DNA of 64,000 nt from Pseudoalteromonas xiamenensis (GCF_042431545.1 NZ_JBHLYX010000030.1), one strand, 5' to 3'; shown: positions 22,945 to 34,407, counted from the first letter of the stretch. The notes: a model not told the origin generated them from the letters alone. A program made the numbers and translations.

Positions 22945-25900
22945 TTAAAAACGACGCTCCACACCAAGCATCAGTGTATTTACGTCGTTGCGTTCACGTT
23001 GCTCAAACTGAAACTGCGCTCTGATTGACGTATGTTCAGATACCTTATAGCTACCACCAATGCTCACCAGCGGATCGGTGCCATCAAAAGACTTTGTAAG
23101 CTTAGTTCCACCATTAATGGTCGCGTTAATATCCGTTTTCCATTTTTGCACACCTGCCGACACATCAACGGAAAAATCAGTGCTCACAGGGAGTGAATAC
23201 CGTACCGCAAGTGAAGCCGATTTCCCTAAAATAGGCGCTGCATAAAGCCCTTCTTCACCAGAGGACGCTGGCAAAATAAAGTTATTAGAAGCAGTTCCTA
23301 AATCTTCATATTGGAAAATAGCATTCCAGTTTTCCATAAAGGTGTAACCTGCACTGAGATAGTAACCACCTGCAGAGTCATCAACTTGCGATGATTGACC
23401 TTGCCAGTTACTTGGGTAAGAAATGCTGGTTGCTTTAGCCGTGGTTAACCCCCCTCCAAGCATCCAATTCTGCGCAGCATAGCCTTGTGGGCTTTGCAGC
23501 AAGCTTAACGCGCTCACAACGAATGGCACAAGGAAAAATCCTTTATGACGAATGCGTCGGAGCAGGCCGAACAATCCACCGATTACTAACATCCAAATAG
23601 ATGTACTACCTGATGATTTACTTTCTACATGGTTGTTCACGTTGGTATTCTCCGCGTTTACCGTCATGGTTAATGTCCCGCTTGATGCCGCGCCCAGCTC
23701 ATCCTGCACGTAATATGTAATTGTATCGATACCGGTAAAACTTCCGTTTGGTACATATTTGATCTTTTGATCATCCGTTACACTCACATTTCCTTGTTGG
23801 GCCATTGCGTCCATTAATATTAATGCGTCGCCTTCAAGATCGGTGTCGTTCACAAGTACGTCGACAATCGCAATCTGCCCAATGTTTACTTCGGCGCTGT
23901 CTGGCTGAACAGTTGGCGGATTGTTCAGTTTAATTTCAACTTTAACTTCCCCGCTTGCCGTCCCGCCTTGATTATCGCTAATGCCATACAAAATAGTTGC
24001 TGTACCTAGCAAGTTCGTTGGTGGCGTGTAGCGTACTTTATTATCGACAATGTCAACTACACCAAAGTCAACGTTGGCACTGGTTATCGTCAGCACATCG
24101 TTGTCTTCGTCAGTATCATTGGTTAAAACATCAATGACCACAGCAACCCCTTGTCGAGTTGACGCCGAATCAGCCGTCACCACAGGGAATGCATTGCCGT
24201 TATTCATAACCGCAATACCGCCTGGATCAACAATCGTTCCGTTTGCGACACCATCGTCGTCGTTAGGTCCACCGTCTTGAATACTTAACTGCACACACCA
24301 ATGACCCGGCGTTAATCCCGCTTGCCATGATGAGTCACCTGGTGGTGGGCAATATCCTTTTTCTCCCAACGCAGAATAAATCTGGTTTTGACCATCTGTA
24401 ACGAAGTCTCCCCACTGGCCGCCTCGTAATTTACGGTAAGCTGGGTTCATCGGAATCGGTTCTCGCTGCGGCAATACGATGTCATAAACATCCCCCGCAT
24501 TTGGCAAGCCGTTCGCAATGAAGTCAAAGATACCACCAACGTTTTGCGCGGCTTGATCTTGAGTAAGTTCGGAATTAAATAATTCCACGCCACCTGACTG
24601 GTTCTGAGGTACGTTTGCGCCTTTTCTGAGACATACGCCTGGAGAACCCTCTGTAAGGAATTGGTTTGGATCCGTTACACGTTGCTGAATCACGTTACAA
24701 TCGTCAATTGCATCGAGATAATCAGGAATACCGTCTCCATCACTGTCTTTTACACCTTCTTGAGAATCAGGTATTAAGTCACCATCCGAATCTTGATCGC
24801 CCAGTTGAGGCAAAGATTCAATGACTTCAATAAAGCTCGATTTCTTGCTCGTCAACGAAGGTGACCCATTGTCACTGGCAATTGCATCTATCTGGTAAAT
24901 ACCCGGCGCCACGTTAATTGGATCAAAGACAAATTGCAGCGGATCAGCACTTTGGTTAGTGAGTGCACCACCATTCACTTTCCATTGAAGAGTAACTTCA
25001 TCTCTAGGATTCACATCCATCACATTGGCGACAAGCGAAACATCACCACCTTGCTGAGTCACTAAATTACGTTCTTCACTATTTTGCGTAACGCTGAGTG
25101 ATAACGTCGGCGCGACATTTTGCTCGACAATATCGATACGGGTTGAAGACTTCGCACCAAGGTTCAGCCCGGAACTCAGTGTTACTTCGATAGTTTCGAT
25201 GCCCTCAACGAGCTCATCCGCAAATACATCGTAGCTAATTGTCGCTTGCGTGCCTGAGTCAATGACCACCACTCCATCCGTCAAGCTGTGATCCGCTGAC
25301 GTCGCAGTTCCAGAAACTGAATAGGCGACTTCTACAGGGTAATTTGGAGACGTACCATTAAGGAAAACACTGAAACTGTTTTGACTATCTTCAACAACAG
25401 TGCTGTTTTTGCTTATAGAGATTAATGGCTCCACATGCACAGTTTGAGTTGCAAATTCAGTTCTACCTTGGCTGTCTGTCACTTGCCAGTACACTAAATG
25501 ACTTCCTGGTGGGAATATCGTTTTACCATCCACCAGCGACACAGGCAGTGGTAAACCACCAGCATCAAATGCCGTCGCAACCCCTAAGTCAACTTTGGTA
25601 AAGAGTCCTGTCGCTCTGACAGTTAAGTCTGCTGGTGCAGTAATCGTAGGCCCACCGCTGTTTGATGAGTTCAATTGCAATGAAACGTTCGCTTTTGCTC
25701 TGGCTTTCGCTTTGTCTTCAATGAGATAACTCAAGGAAATTGGACCACTAATGACACCTGATGTTTGCAGTTCAAGCGCACCATTGGCGAAAGAAACGCT
25801 GCCAAGCGAAGATTTTGCACCAATAATGGTCAGTGTATCGCCATCCACATCCGAGTCATTTGCCAGAACATCAAGGGTGTATCGGTTATCCGCATTAATA

Positions 25901-28900
25901 GAAAGATTAAATTGGTCATCATTCGCCACAGGTGCATCGTTAACTGCACTAACCGTCACCCCTACAACCGCAGTATTCGAGGTTAGTTTTCCATCGCTTG
26001 CAAGATAACTAAACGTGTCTATTCCGTTGAAATTCACGTTAGGTGTGTAAGTAATCGTTGTGCCTTGGACTCTCACTTGACCATTGGACGGCTGCGAGAC
26101 AATCTGCACACCGAGTGGATCTTTATCAATATCGCTCACTAAAGCTGCAAAGCTGGTTGTCCCGTCTTCCTTCAGTGCTATCTGCATATCTTTCGCGATA
26201 GGAGCGGAATTCACAGGAAGCACTTGAACAGCAAAACTCGGTAACGAGGCAGATAAAGGGCCATCGCTTACGGAGATAACAATACCATTGTACGTACCAA
26301 TATCGTCTCTCGTTGGCGTACCTGTCAAAGTACCAGAATTCGAGTCAAAGCTCGCCCAAGCTGGTTTATTCGCGATAGAGAACACCAATGTCGGAGAATC
26401 AACATCGCTTGCGGTCGGCGTAAATGAGTAGTTGTTATCCTGCTTCACCGTGGTCGCTGGCACACCGCTAATAACAGGCGCGTCGTTGACGTTATTGACT
26501 GTCAAAGTAAACGCGGGTAAAGACACAGAGGCTTTGCCGTCACTAACGGAAATGACTATCCCCGTATAACTTCCTACTTGTTCATTTAACGGCGTACCAC
26601 TTAACGTACCTGTCACTGAGTCAAAGTTTAACCAATTTGGTTTGTTTGTAATTGAGAAGGTCAGCGTATCTTTGTCGATATCAGAAGCACTTGGCGTAAA
26701 CTGATAAGCTGAATCTTCATTTACCGTTACTGAAGGCGTACCCGTTATGGTTGGCGCATCATTAATTGCATTTACAGTAATTTGAATCGTTGCTGGAGAT
26801 GAATCCAACTCGCCGTCATTGGCTACAACGGTTAGACTATCCGCTCCACTGTAATTCGCTTCAGGTATATAAGTTAGCGTACCTGCAGAAATTGTGGCGC
26901 TACCGTGGCTCGGTGACGTGCCGATTTTATAGGTCAGCGAACTTCCCTCAATGTCCGTACCACTTAACGTCACATTCAGCGTTGTATCTTCATCCACGCT
27001 GACCGAATCAGAATTCGCAACAGGGCTATCATTCACCGCATTTATCGTAAGATTGACCGTAGCTTGGTTAGAGTCAACCGTGCCATCATTTGCCTTGAAG
27101 ATGAAACTATCTGTACCACTATAATTCGCGGATGGTGAGTATAACCAAGTGGTATCACTTTGTTTGGTCAGTGAACCATTTTGGGTACTCGTAACAATGC
27201 TATAAGTGAGAGGATCTTTATCAATGTCAGACGCAGCCAACGTAATCAATAACGTGTTGTCTTCATTAAGAGTGAGGGATTGCCCTGTTGCCAACGGCGC
27301 ATCATTTACCGCCGTTACGGTCATGGTAACCGTTGCTTCATTGGAAACAGCCCCATGACTGTCCTCTACAGTATAAGTGAAGGTATCCGTTCCATTGCTG
27401 TCTTTATTCGGTGTATAGACGATGGCTCCGGTTTGAGTCACTTGTGTACTACCCTGCGAAGGCGCTTTGACGACGGTCAGCGAGCTCAAATTAAAGCTAT
27501 CGCCCGTATCAACATCGGTATCATTGCCCAACACGTTGACTTCGAATGAGCCATCTTCCAGCAGCTGCGCCTGGTTATCAACGGCGACAGGGGCATCGTT
27601 AATCGGTGTAATGTTCAACGTCACGGTCGCCGCGTTCGATGTTGCACTGCCACTGTCTTTTAGCGAGTAGGTAAAGGTATGTTGCCCATTCACGTTTGCT
27701 TTTGGCACGATATTCAGTGTGCCATCGCTTGCAATCGTGACGGTTGCAAAGCTATACACTCCGGCACCTTGCCCTACATCTTGTAACGTTATGCTACTGT
27801 TGTTAAAAGCACTGTCTTCAACATCAGTATCATTGCTCAAAATATCCAAGGCCGTGCTGGTGTCTTCATCAAAGGTTTTGCTATCGGCATTGGCTACAGG
27901 CGCATCATTAATGGCACCGACATTGACATCCACCTTCGCGTTCAAAGACACACCACCTTCACTGTCTTTAATGTTGTAGGTAAAGCTATCCGGGCCATTG
28001 GTATTGGCATTTGGCGTATATACAAAGGTGCCATTTTGTTGGTTAATCGCCACACTGCCTTTCGTCGGCTGAGTGACTATCGTTAGATCCCCTGTTGGAT
28101 GTGTGTCTTCTACATCGGTCGCTTCACTGCGCACATTTAAGGCCGCACTAGGTGTGTCTTCATCGGTGTTGATGACCAAGTCTTTTGCAGTAGGCACGTC
28201 GTTAACAGCGGTGATAGTAATACTGACCGTTGCGACATTAGACTCTTGCGAAAGCGCATCTTTTACCGTGTAGGTAAAGGAGTCGGAACCATTTACATCT
28301 TTGTTCGGTGTGTAAGTGATTACCCCACTGTTAATGCTAATCGAGCCTTTTGTAGGTTGTGTTTTGAGTGCAGCTGACGAGGCAACCATATCGCCATTTG
28401 CGTCAGAATCATTCGCTAACAAATCAAATTGCTTTGCCGTGTCTTCGTTGGTGCTAAATGAGTCATTTACCGCTGTCGGTGCAACGATGTAGCTTTTATT
28501 AACCGTATCTGATACGAGCGTAGCGTCATTACCAAAACTATCCGTCACGATTACTTCTAGGGTTAATGTCCCTTCATTCAAATTCGTGACATCGATACCG
28601 GTCACTTGCTGTGTTGCGCTTGTGATCGTTTGGCTACTCGAACTCGAAATCGTTGATGTGCCGTCTTTTATTTTGTATGTAAACGTTGTACCAATTTCTG
28701 CGCTGGCGAATGTAAAGCTCAGCGCAGTTTCATTTGTTTTTGTTATTGCTGTTTGGTCGATGTTGACGCTGTGCCCTGTTGGGGCCACGTTATCAAGCGC
28801 AATTGTTTTAGTCGCTGCGCTAGAATTATTGCCCGCGGTATCACTTTGCGATGCAGTAACGGTAAGATCGCCATTATTGAATGTACTCACATTCAATTCT

Positions 28901-31900
28901 TTGCCCGTTAATGTCCAATTACCCGAGCCATCCGCCGTCGTTGTGGTGCTTACTTCTCCAGAACCAGAATCACTGATCTTCACCGTAACCGTTGCACCAG
29001 ACTCAGCACCGGAACCCTCAATAAGTACGGTATCATCTTCTGATGCATTAACCTTATTATCAACCTCTATTGGTGTAGTAATAGCTGGAGTAGAAGGTAC
29101 TGTTGTGTCAATTACAACACTCAGCCCTGCCGATGCAGAACTGACGTTATTGCTACTGTCTTTCGCTTTCGCTGTAATTGTGTGTGTCCCTTCGCTCAGG
29201 GTGCTGCTTGTGATTTGCCAATTTCCGCTTCCCGACACAGTCGCAGAGCCAATAGCGCTCGCACCAGCTAACGAACTATAAAGTTCAACTGTCGCACCTG
29301 CCTCGGCAGTACCACTAAACGTTGGTGTTGTATCGTTAGTGATATTATCGGTACTCGACGTACCACTGTCGGAAGCCGCATCTAGATCTGGTGTAGACGG
29401 CGCACTGGGTGCTACGTTATCGTTCACAGTGATTGTGAACGATTTTTGGAACGTTGTATCACCATCATTTGTTTGGATACAAACGATATAACTACCCGCT
29501 GAGAGTGCTGCATTGGCCTCTAAGCTACTACCATTAATTTGGAAACTACCATTGCCTGTACTTGCGGTACATGAACCGTTCGCACTTGAGCCTGTCGTGA
29601 GCGTATAAGTAAAGCTACTATCATCAACGTCCGTGGTTGAGAGCGCCCCAATATTATAATTGGCCGCAGTATCCGATTGATCTACTGTGCTATTCGCTAA
29701 ACTAATATCTGTAGGCGCATCGTTTACAGGCGTTATTGTCACTGAGGCCTGATTGGTGCCCGCACTGTCTGACGTGCCATCATTAAAGGTGTAATTAAGC
29801 GTTACGCTTGTACTTGGATTTTCGGAGGTGTTCGAATAAGTGATCGTTTGCAGCACATTATCAACTAATGCTGACGTTGCGTTGCTGTTAAAGGTTAGCT
29901 TTAAGGTACCAGCCGAATTTGTTGTCACGGTACCCACTTCTGTGCTGTTGTAACTAAAGGAGCCACTTTCAGTAAGTGTTGATAACAACCCTGAGTTGCC
30001 AAAGACATCTTCTGAACTCGCCCCACCATTACGTACAATAGTTAACGATGCATTGTTGTAATTACCATTACTCGAGTTCAATGCATCGAGTTCAGTGTCG
30101 GCAACCACAACATCGGAATCAATAACCACCGCAGAGCCACCTTCAGTGAAGGTAGCGGCACCATTTAAATTACTGAAAGTCGGTTTTTCATTGTAAGCAA
30201 TTAGGGTAATTAGTGTATCACTGCCACTGTCTGCCACCGTGAAATCCAATGTGCTGCCCGGTGAGTTCGTCAGCGACAGTGAAATTTCAGCTGAGCTAAA
30301 GTCCGTCGCATTGGTATCCACTTCCAATGTGCTGTTACCATTAAATCTCACATTACTGGTTGATAGCCCCGTAACGCCTGTCACTGTGATGGTATCGCCG
30401 ATTGCCAAATCCGTGATCGTATCGCCATTTAAATTGCTCGCGCTACCAATAAAGTTGTCGTTGCCACCATTACCCGTTAACGAGTCTGTGCCGCCACCTG
30501 GGCGTAACGTATCTGCGCCGCTACCGCCAACAAATGTATCATTCCCGTTTAGATCCGTTGCACTAATGTTTAACGTGTCACCACTAAAGGCACTGGCATT
30601 AATCGATAACGCATTGGTGATAGCACTTCCCGTAGTATTCGTGATTGCGACAGCTTGACCATCACTATTAAAGTTATCCTTTAGCGTGATGGTAAAGGCA
30701 CTGTTTGTGCCAATGGCCACCGTTTCAATCGCAGAAACTGTCTCTGATGAGAAATCAAAAGTCCCCCCATCCATGAGTTTTAGTGTTTCACTGCCACCTG
30801 AGCCTGTGAATGTGCTAAAATCACTCAGGTTTGCCGAGTCGATAGCAACACTAGCACCCGAAAGTAAACTCAGTGTGCCTATATTTAAAAAACTACCGTG
30901 GCTCACATCAGCACCGTCTGAAACAGTCACTGTGTCAACAACAGAAGCTTCACCAATTAAAGTGCCAGAGTAATTTGCAGCACCAAGAGCAAATGTTACT
31001 GCATCTGTTGCAGAACCAGCCGTCATGCTCACCGTGCTGCTTACGGTAATGGTTCGACTATTCGTCGAGTCATCCCCTACCGAGTAGTTTTCAACATTAC
31101 TAAATGTGGTAAAGCTACCATCGCCTGAAATGTTGATGGTTTCGCTGCCAGTCGCCGTCACTGTGCCACTGAACGCGCTGTGCTGAGAAACCGTCATTGA
31201 TACCGCGGCGCCACTGGCTAAAGTCAAATTAGTAATATTGTTCAGTGTTGCAGAGGTGATATTAGCGCTAGAGGACATGGAAAGCGTATCCGAAGTGCTG
31301 TTTTCCCCCGTTAACGTGCCAGTATAAGTTAATGAACCAACATCAAACGTAATCGCGTCCGTAGAAGATGTGGCAGAAACTGATGTGCCTGCAGCACCTA
31401 AAGTAATAGTACGGCTATTGCTTGAAGCGTCATTTACTGTGAAAGTTTCAATATTAGATAAGGTGGTAAAACTACCGTCACCGGTAATGGTAATGGTTTC
31501 GTTACCCGGAGCTGTGATTGTACCTGCAAACTTTGACGGGTGAGTGGCTTTCATGGTTACTGAAGCGCCACTTGCCAAAGTTAAGTTTTCAAAATTAGCG
31601 ATGGTGGCGCTAGAGATATCAGCACCACCAGATAGACGGAGCGTATCAGTGCCATTAGCAGGGTTTAGTACTCCCGTGATGGTGAGACTACCTGCGTCAA
31701 TCGTGTCGTTACCAGAGCTACCCGTAATATTCTGACTTGCGCTCGATAAAGTGACGGTATTGGCTGCACCTAACACATAAGTTTCAATACCGCTTGCCGC
31801 AGTAAAACCATCGGTTGCGGTCGAAATCGTAATTTGTTCTGTGCCTGCACCACTGATACTAGAAAAGCTATCGTGCTGCGCTTCAGTCATTGTAACAGAC

Positions 31901-34407
31901 GCACCGCTGGATACCGTGAGGTTTTCAAACGCGCTTACTGTGGCCCCAGCGATATTCGCGCCACTTGCCAGTTCTAAAGTATCGCTGCTGCTACTACCGG
32001 TTAATGTACCAGTCGCCGTTATTGCCCCAGTTTTAACCGTAATAGCATTGCTGCCCCCAGTTACGTTTTGCGATGCACTCCCTAAAGTGAAAGTCAGCGC
32101 GGCATTAAGTGCATAAGTTTCGATGTCGGCGTCGCCCGACAGTACCCCATTACCATCTGCACTACTAATAGTAAATTGATTCGTACCCGAACCATTTATC
32201 GTAGTAAAGGCTTCATGTTGCGATTCAGAAAGGGTGATTGATGCACCGCTGTCTGGTGTTAACGTTTCAAAATTCGTTAATGATGTAAACCCAGTTAAGT
32301 CTGAGCCTGTGGGCACAGATAAAGTATCCGTGCCAGAGCCGCCGTCTGCTGTCGAGCCGGTAATATGACTAGTACTCGCTATGGTCAGCGTTTCATCGCC
32401 GCTGCCAAAAATAATGGCAGGTGAGAGGTTCGTGCCACTCGTAGTATTAAAACTCGCCGCCGTTGAACTTGCGGCGTTCACATCAGACACACTAATCGTT
32501 GAAGTACGAGATGTACTGCTCGCAGTACCATCATTAACAACGACTGTGATTGTTCTAGCGGTGGTATTTGGAGTGCTGGAGGTGTTGTTGTAAGTGATAG
32601 CTTGTAGGAACGTTGCCACTTGTGACGCTGTAGCGGTTGCACCTGTAATGCTAATGGTATCTTGTAAAGAAATAGCTGACGAACCTGAAATGCCGTCTAA
32701 TGCATCTTGTTCGGCTGCAGAAACCGATAAACCTTCAGAGGTCCCATCTTGATCGTTGGTCAAACTGACGGTGATGGTTTTAATCGTGTCGCCGTCAGCA
32801 TCCGAGACTGCAGCATTTGGAGCAATATTTACCGCTCCGCCCCCTTCTGAGAAGCTCACGCTACTGTTATCGCTCTCAGACGTTGAGTCTAAGTCAACCA
32901 CGGGTGCTGTGTTTGCTGTCGTAAAATCAAATGTTGTATCGTCACTTATTCCAGCAAAACTATTACCCGCAGAATCATCTACGGCAGTCGTATCAATGCG
33001 AATTGCATAGTTACGGTTGCCTGTAAGGCTATTCGTCGGATTAATATAAATCTTATCATTAGTTATACCAATGCGGCCTGCGCTTGGTGATGTAGTTGTA
33101 CCATCACTTTCAGTTGCCACATTGAATACTTCAAAGTCACTGCTACCCGTTACATCACGAATAGTTATGTTACCCGTACTCAGGGTGATAGTTTCATTGA
33201 AATCAATAATAATGTCGCTACTGCCTGTTACATCTGTTGCATTATCATTCGGTGTTGAATTTGAACTATCAAATGTCGGGGCTGTGGTATCAATCGTAAA
33301 TGAGGTTATCGGTAATGCCGAACTTGCGTTTCCTGCAGAGTCAGTAATTGTAATCGTACAATTACTGTATGTGCCTGCAGCTAAAGGCGTTGAATTATTC
33401 GTTTGAGTCAAGGTAATCGTTTGATTGCCTGTACTGCTAATAGTTGTTGAGCTAGACGTGCCACAACTGCCTCCGACTGATAATGTCCCCGTCTCGGTTG
33501 TACTAAAAGTATAGTTTGGCGTCGAATCATTGGTAGGTGTTGTCACTGAGGTGACTTCAGCTAATGTCGGCCCGGTTGTATCGATGGTAAAACTTGAAAT
33601 GTTCAAAGCTGAGCTAGCATTGCCTGCTGCGTCAGTGACGGTAACCGTGCAATTACTATAGGTCCCATCTGCTAATGGCGATGAGTTGTTTGTTTGTGTT
33701 AACGTGATGGTCTGGTTACCCGTACTACTTATGGTGGTGGAAGTTGACGTACCGCAACTTCCTCCCATTATCAAGGTGCCAGCTTCATCGGTAGTGAAAG
33801 TAAAATTAGGCGTATTATCGTTGGTTAGGGCATTAACAGCAGTTACTACACTGATAGTGGGCGCGGTATTGTCAACAGCTGCTGCGGTGAAAACCAGATT
33901 ATCCAAGCCAATGGTGTGACTATCTATCGAATCAGTAAAGCTCATGGTCACTGAGTTTACGTTAGTCCAACCACTTGGGTACAGCGTAGCAATATTATCT
34001 CCTAAATCCGCATCGTTCGTCGCAATACTTACAGGCGTTCCTGAGTCAGGTGTAAACACATAGCTGCCGTGATCTGAAGGGGGGCTGAAGTCACCAATTT
34101 GGAATTGGGTTATCGCTACTGGTGAGCTAAACGAAATTTGCCAAGTCTGACCATTCGAAGATGTTCCAAAATGTAGAAAGCCCGAATTAACAGTAATGTT
34201 GTTACCGTTACTTTGCGTTGCAGTGAGGGTAATACTATCTACAGTAGATGTTCCTATGCTTGTTCCCGAGCCTGAGATAGAGGGAAAGGTATAGGTTGCA
34301 GCTGTTACACTAGTGCTAAACAAAGATATACCAATAAATATCGAACTCTCACAACGACGAGTGAGCATCGAGGCGTTAGCCAAAAACCGTTTGCGATTGA
34401 AATACAT
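22945..34407 (-). CDS. Giant multi-repeat surface protein with C-terminal barrel (3820 aa)
   Basis: Probable secreted adhesin. A signal-like N-terminus (FIGISLFSTSVTAAT) is followed by two bacterial Ig-like repeats (about 183-375) and an SbsA-like Ig domain. Five roughly 100-aa repeats follow at about 640-1210 (core LASGASVTMTxAQH). Next are one RTX-like Ca-binding patch GGSGADTLRPGGG (about 1300), many cadherin-like/tandem-95 repeats (about 1990-2860; NDSDANGD, NEDT motifs), two He_PIG-type domains, HYR (about 2920), Calx-beta (about 3000), a type-3 repeat DSDGDGIPDYLD (about 3220), an anchor-U-like domain and two more tandem-95 units. Then come GGLFGLLRRIRHK (about 3605), a second signal-like stretch FFLVPFVVSALSLLQSPQGYA and a roughly 180-aa OmpA-like barrel ending GVERRF. 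No type I secretion genes are nearby. The frame is unbroken. Confidence 0.88.
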   Translation of the reverse strand: MYFNRKRFLANASMLTRRCESSIFIGISLFSTSVTAATYTFPSISGSGTSIGTSTVDSITLTATQSNGNNITVNSGFLHFGTSSNGQTWQISFSSPVAITQFQIGDFSPPSDHGSYVFTPDSGTPVSIATNDADLGDNIATLYPSGWTNVNSVTMSFTDSIDSHTIGLDNLVFTAAAVDNTAPTISVVTAVNALTNDNTPNFTFTTDEAGTLIMGGSCGTSTSTTISSTGNQTITLTQTNNSSPLADGTYSNCTVTVTDAAGNASSALNISSFTIDTTGPTLAEVTSVTTPTNDSTPNYTFSTTETGTLSVGGSCGTSSSTTISSTGNQTITLTQTNNSTPLAAGTYSNCTITITDSAGNASSALPITSFTIDTTAPTFDSSNSTPNDNATDVTGSSDIIIDFNETITLSTGNITIRDVTGSSDFEVFNVATESDGTTTSPSAGRIGITNDKIYINPTNSLTGNRNYAIRIDTTAVDDSAGNSFAGISDDTTFDFTTANTAPVVDLDSTSESDNSSVSFSEGGGAVNIAPNAAVSDADGDTIKTITVSLTNDQDGTSEGLSVSAAEQDALDGISGSSAISLQDTISITGATATASQVATFLQAITYNNTSSTPNTTARTITVVVNDGTASSTSRTSTISVSDVNAASSTAASFNTTSGTNLSPAIIFGSGDETLTIASTSHITGSTADGGSGTDTLSVPTGSDLTGFTSLTNFETLTPDSGASITLSESQHEAFTTINGSGTNQFTISSADGNGVLSGDADIETYALNAALTFTLGSASQNVTGGSNAITVKTGAITATGTLTGSSSSDTLELASGANIAGATVSAFENLTVSSGASVTMTEAQHDSFSSISGAGTEQITISTATDGFTAASGIETYVLGAANTVTLSSASQNITGSSGNDTIDAGSLTITGVLNPANGTDTLRLSGGADISSATIANFENLTLASGASVTMKATHPSKFAGTITAPGNETITITGDGSFTTLSNIETFTVNDASSNSRTITLGAAGTSVSATSSTDAITFDVGSLTYTGTLTGENSTSDTLSMSSSANITSATLNNITNLTLASGAAVSMTVSQHSAFSGTVTATGSETINISGDGSFTTFSNVENYSVGDDSTNSRTITVSSTVSMTAGSATDAVTFALGAANYSGTLIGEASVVDTVTVSDGADVSHGSFLNIGTLSLLSGASVAIDSANLSDFSTFTGSGGSETLKLMDGGTFDFSSETVSAIETVAIGTNSAFTITLKDNFNSDGQAVAITNTTGSAITNALSINASAFSGDTLNISATDLNGNDTFVGGSGADTLRPGGGTDSLTGNGGNDNFIGSASNLNGDTITDLAIGDTITVTGVTGLSTSNVRFNGNSTLEVDTNATDFSSAEISLSLTNSPGSTLDFTVADSGSDTLITLIAYNEKPTFSNLNGAATFTEGGSAVVIDSDVVVADTELDALNSSNGNYNNASLTIVRNGGASSEDVFGNSGLLSTLTESGSFSYNSTEVGTVTTNSAGTLKLTFNSNATSALVDNVLQTITYSNTSENPSTSVTLNYTFNDGTSDSAGTNQASVTITPVNDAPTDISLANSTVDQSDTAANYNIGALSTTDVDDSSFTYTLTTGSSANGSCTASTGNGSFQINGSSLEANAALSAGSYIVCIQTNDGDTTFQKSFTITVNDNVAPSAPSTPDLDAASDSGTSSTDNITNDTTPTFSGTAEAGATVELYSSLAGASAIGSATVSGSGNWQITSSTLSEGTHTITAKAKDSSNNVSSASAGLSVVIDTTVPSTPAITTPIEVDNKVNASEDDTVLIEGSGAESGATVTVKISDSGSGEVSTTTTADGSGNWTLTGKELNVSTFNNGDLTVTASQSDTAGNNSSAATKTIALDNVAPTGHSVNIDQTAITKTNETALSFTFASAEIGTTFTYKIKDGTSTISSSSSQTITSATQQVTGIDVTNLNEGTLTLEVIVTDSFGNDATLVSDTVNKSYIVAPTAVNDSFSTNEDTAKQFDLLANDSDANGDMVASSAALKTQPTKGSISINSGVITYTPNKDVNGSDSFTYTVKDALSQESNVATVSITITAVNDVPTAKDLVINTDEDTPSAALNVRSEATDVEDTHPTGDLTIVTQPTKGSVAINQQNGTFVYTPNANTNGPDSFTYNIKDSEGGVSLNAKVDVNVGAINDAPVANADSKTFDEDTSTALDILSNDTDVEDSAFNNSSITLQDVGQGAGVYSFATVTIASDGTLNIVPKANVNGQHTFTYSLKDSGSATSNAATVTLNITPINDAPVAVDNQAQLLEDGSFEVNVLGNDTDVDTGDSFNLSSLTVVKAPSQGSTQVTQTGAIVYTPNKDSNGTDTFTYTVEDSHGAVSNEATVTMTVTAVNDAPLATGQSLTLNEDNTLLITLAASDIDKDPLTYSIVTSTQNGSLTKQSDTTWLYSPSANYSGTDSFIFKANDGTVDSNQATVNLTINAVNDSPVANSDSVSVDEDTTLNVTLSGTDIEGSSLTYKIGTSPSHGSATISAGTLTYIPEANYSGADSLTVVANDGELDSSPATIQITVNAINDAPTITGTPSVTVNEDSAYQFTPSASDIDKDTLTFSITNKPNWLNFDSVTGTLSGTPLNEQVGSYTGIVISVSDGKASVSLPAFTLTVNNVNDAPVISGVPATTVKQDNNYSFTPTASDVDSPTLVFSIANKPAWASFDSNSGTLTGTPTRDDIGTYNGIVISVSDGPLSASLPSFAVQVLPVNSAPIAKDMQIALKEDGTTSFAALVSDIDKDPLGVQIVSQPSNGQVRVQGTTITYTPNVNFNGIDTFSYLASDGKLTSNTAVVGVTVSAVNDAPVANDDQFNLSINADNRYTLDVLANDSDVDGDTLTIIGAKSSLGSVSFANGALELQTSGVISGPISLSYLIEDKAKARAKANVSLQLNSSNSGGPTITAPADLTVRATGLFTKVDLGVATAFDAGGLPLPVSLVDGKTIFPPGSHLVYWQVTDSQGRTEFATQTVHVEPLISISKNSTVVEDSQNSFSVFLNGTSPNYPVEVAYSVSGTATSADHSLTDGVVVIDSGTQATISYDVFADELVEGIETIEVTLSSGLNLGAKSSTRIDIVEQNVAPTLSLSVTQNSEERNLVTQQGGDVSLVANVMDVNPRDEVTLQWKVNGGALTNQSADPLQFVFDPINVAPGIYQIDAIASDNGSPSLTSKKSSFIEVIESLPQLGDQDSDGDLIPDSQEGVKDSDGDGIPDYLDAIDDCNVIQQRVTDPNQFLTEGSPGVCLRKGANVPQNQSGGVELFNSELTQDQAAQNVGGIFDFIANGLPNAGDVYDIVLPQREPIPMNPAYRKLRGGQWGDFVTDGQNQIYSALGEKGYCPPPGDSSWQAGLTPGHWCVQLSIQDGGPNDDDGVANGTIVDPGGIAVMNNGNAFPVVTADSASTRQGVAVVIDVLTNDTDEDNDVLTITSANVDFGVVDIVDNKVRYTPPTNLLGTATILYGISDNQGGTASGEVKVEIKLNNPPTVQPDSAEVNIGQIAIVDVLVNDTDLEGDALILMDAMAQQGNVSVTDDQKIKYVPNGSFTGIDTITYYVQDELGAASSGTLTMTVNAENTNVNNHVESKSSGSTSIWMLVIGGLFGLLRRIRHKGFFLVPFVVSALSLLQSPQGYAAQNWMLGGGLTTAKATSISYPSNWQGQSSQVDDSAGGYYLSAGYTFMENWNAIFQYEDLGTASNNFILPASSGEEGLYAAPILGKSASLAVRYSLPVSTDFSVDVSAGVQKWKTDINATINGGTKLTKSFDGTDPLVSIGGSYKVSEHTSIRAQFQFEQRERNDVNTLMLGVERRF

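Noticed and set aside
28586..29281. Long plus-strand frames opposite the giant surface protein, e.g. 231 codons
   Set aside because: They are shadows of the repetitive, Thr/Ser/Val-rich giant gene; several similar ones occur along it and none has a ribosome site or known domain.
30780..32400. Regular repeats considered as a CRISPR or tandem DNA array
   Set aside because: They are roughly 300-bp diverged coding repeats of the giant protein, in one open frame, without spacers.
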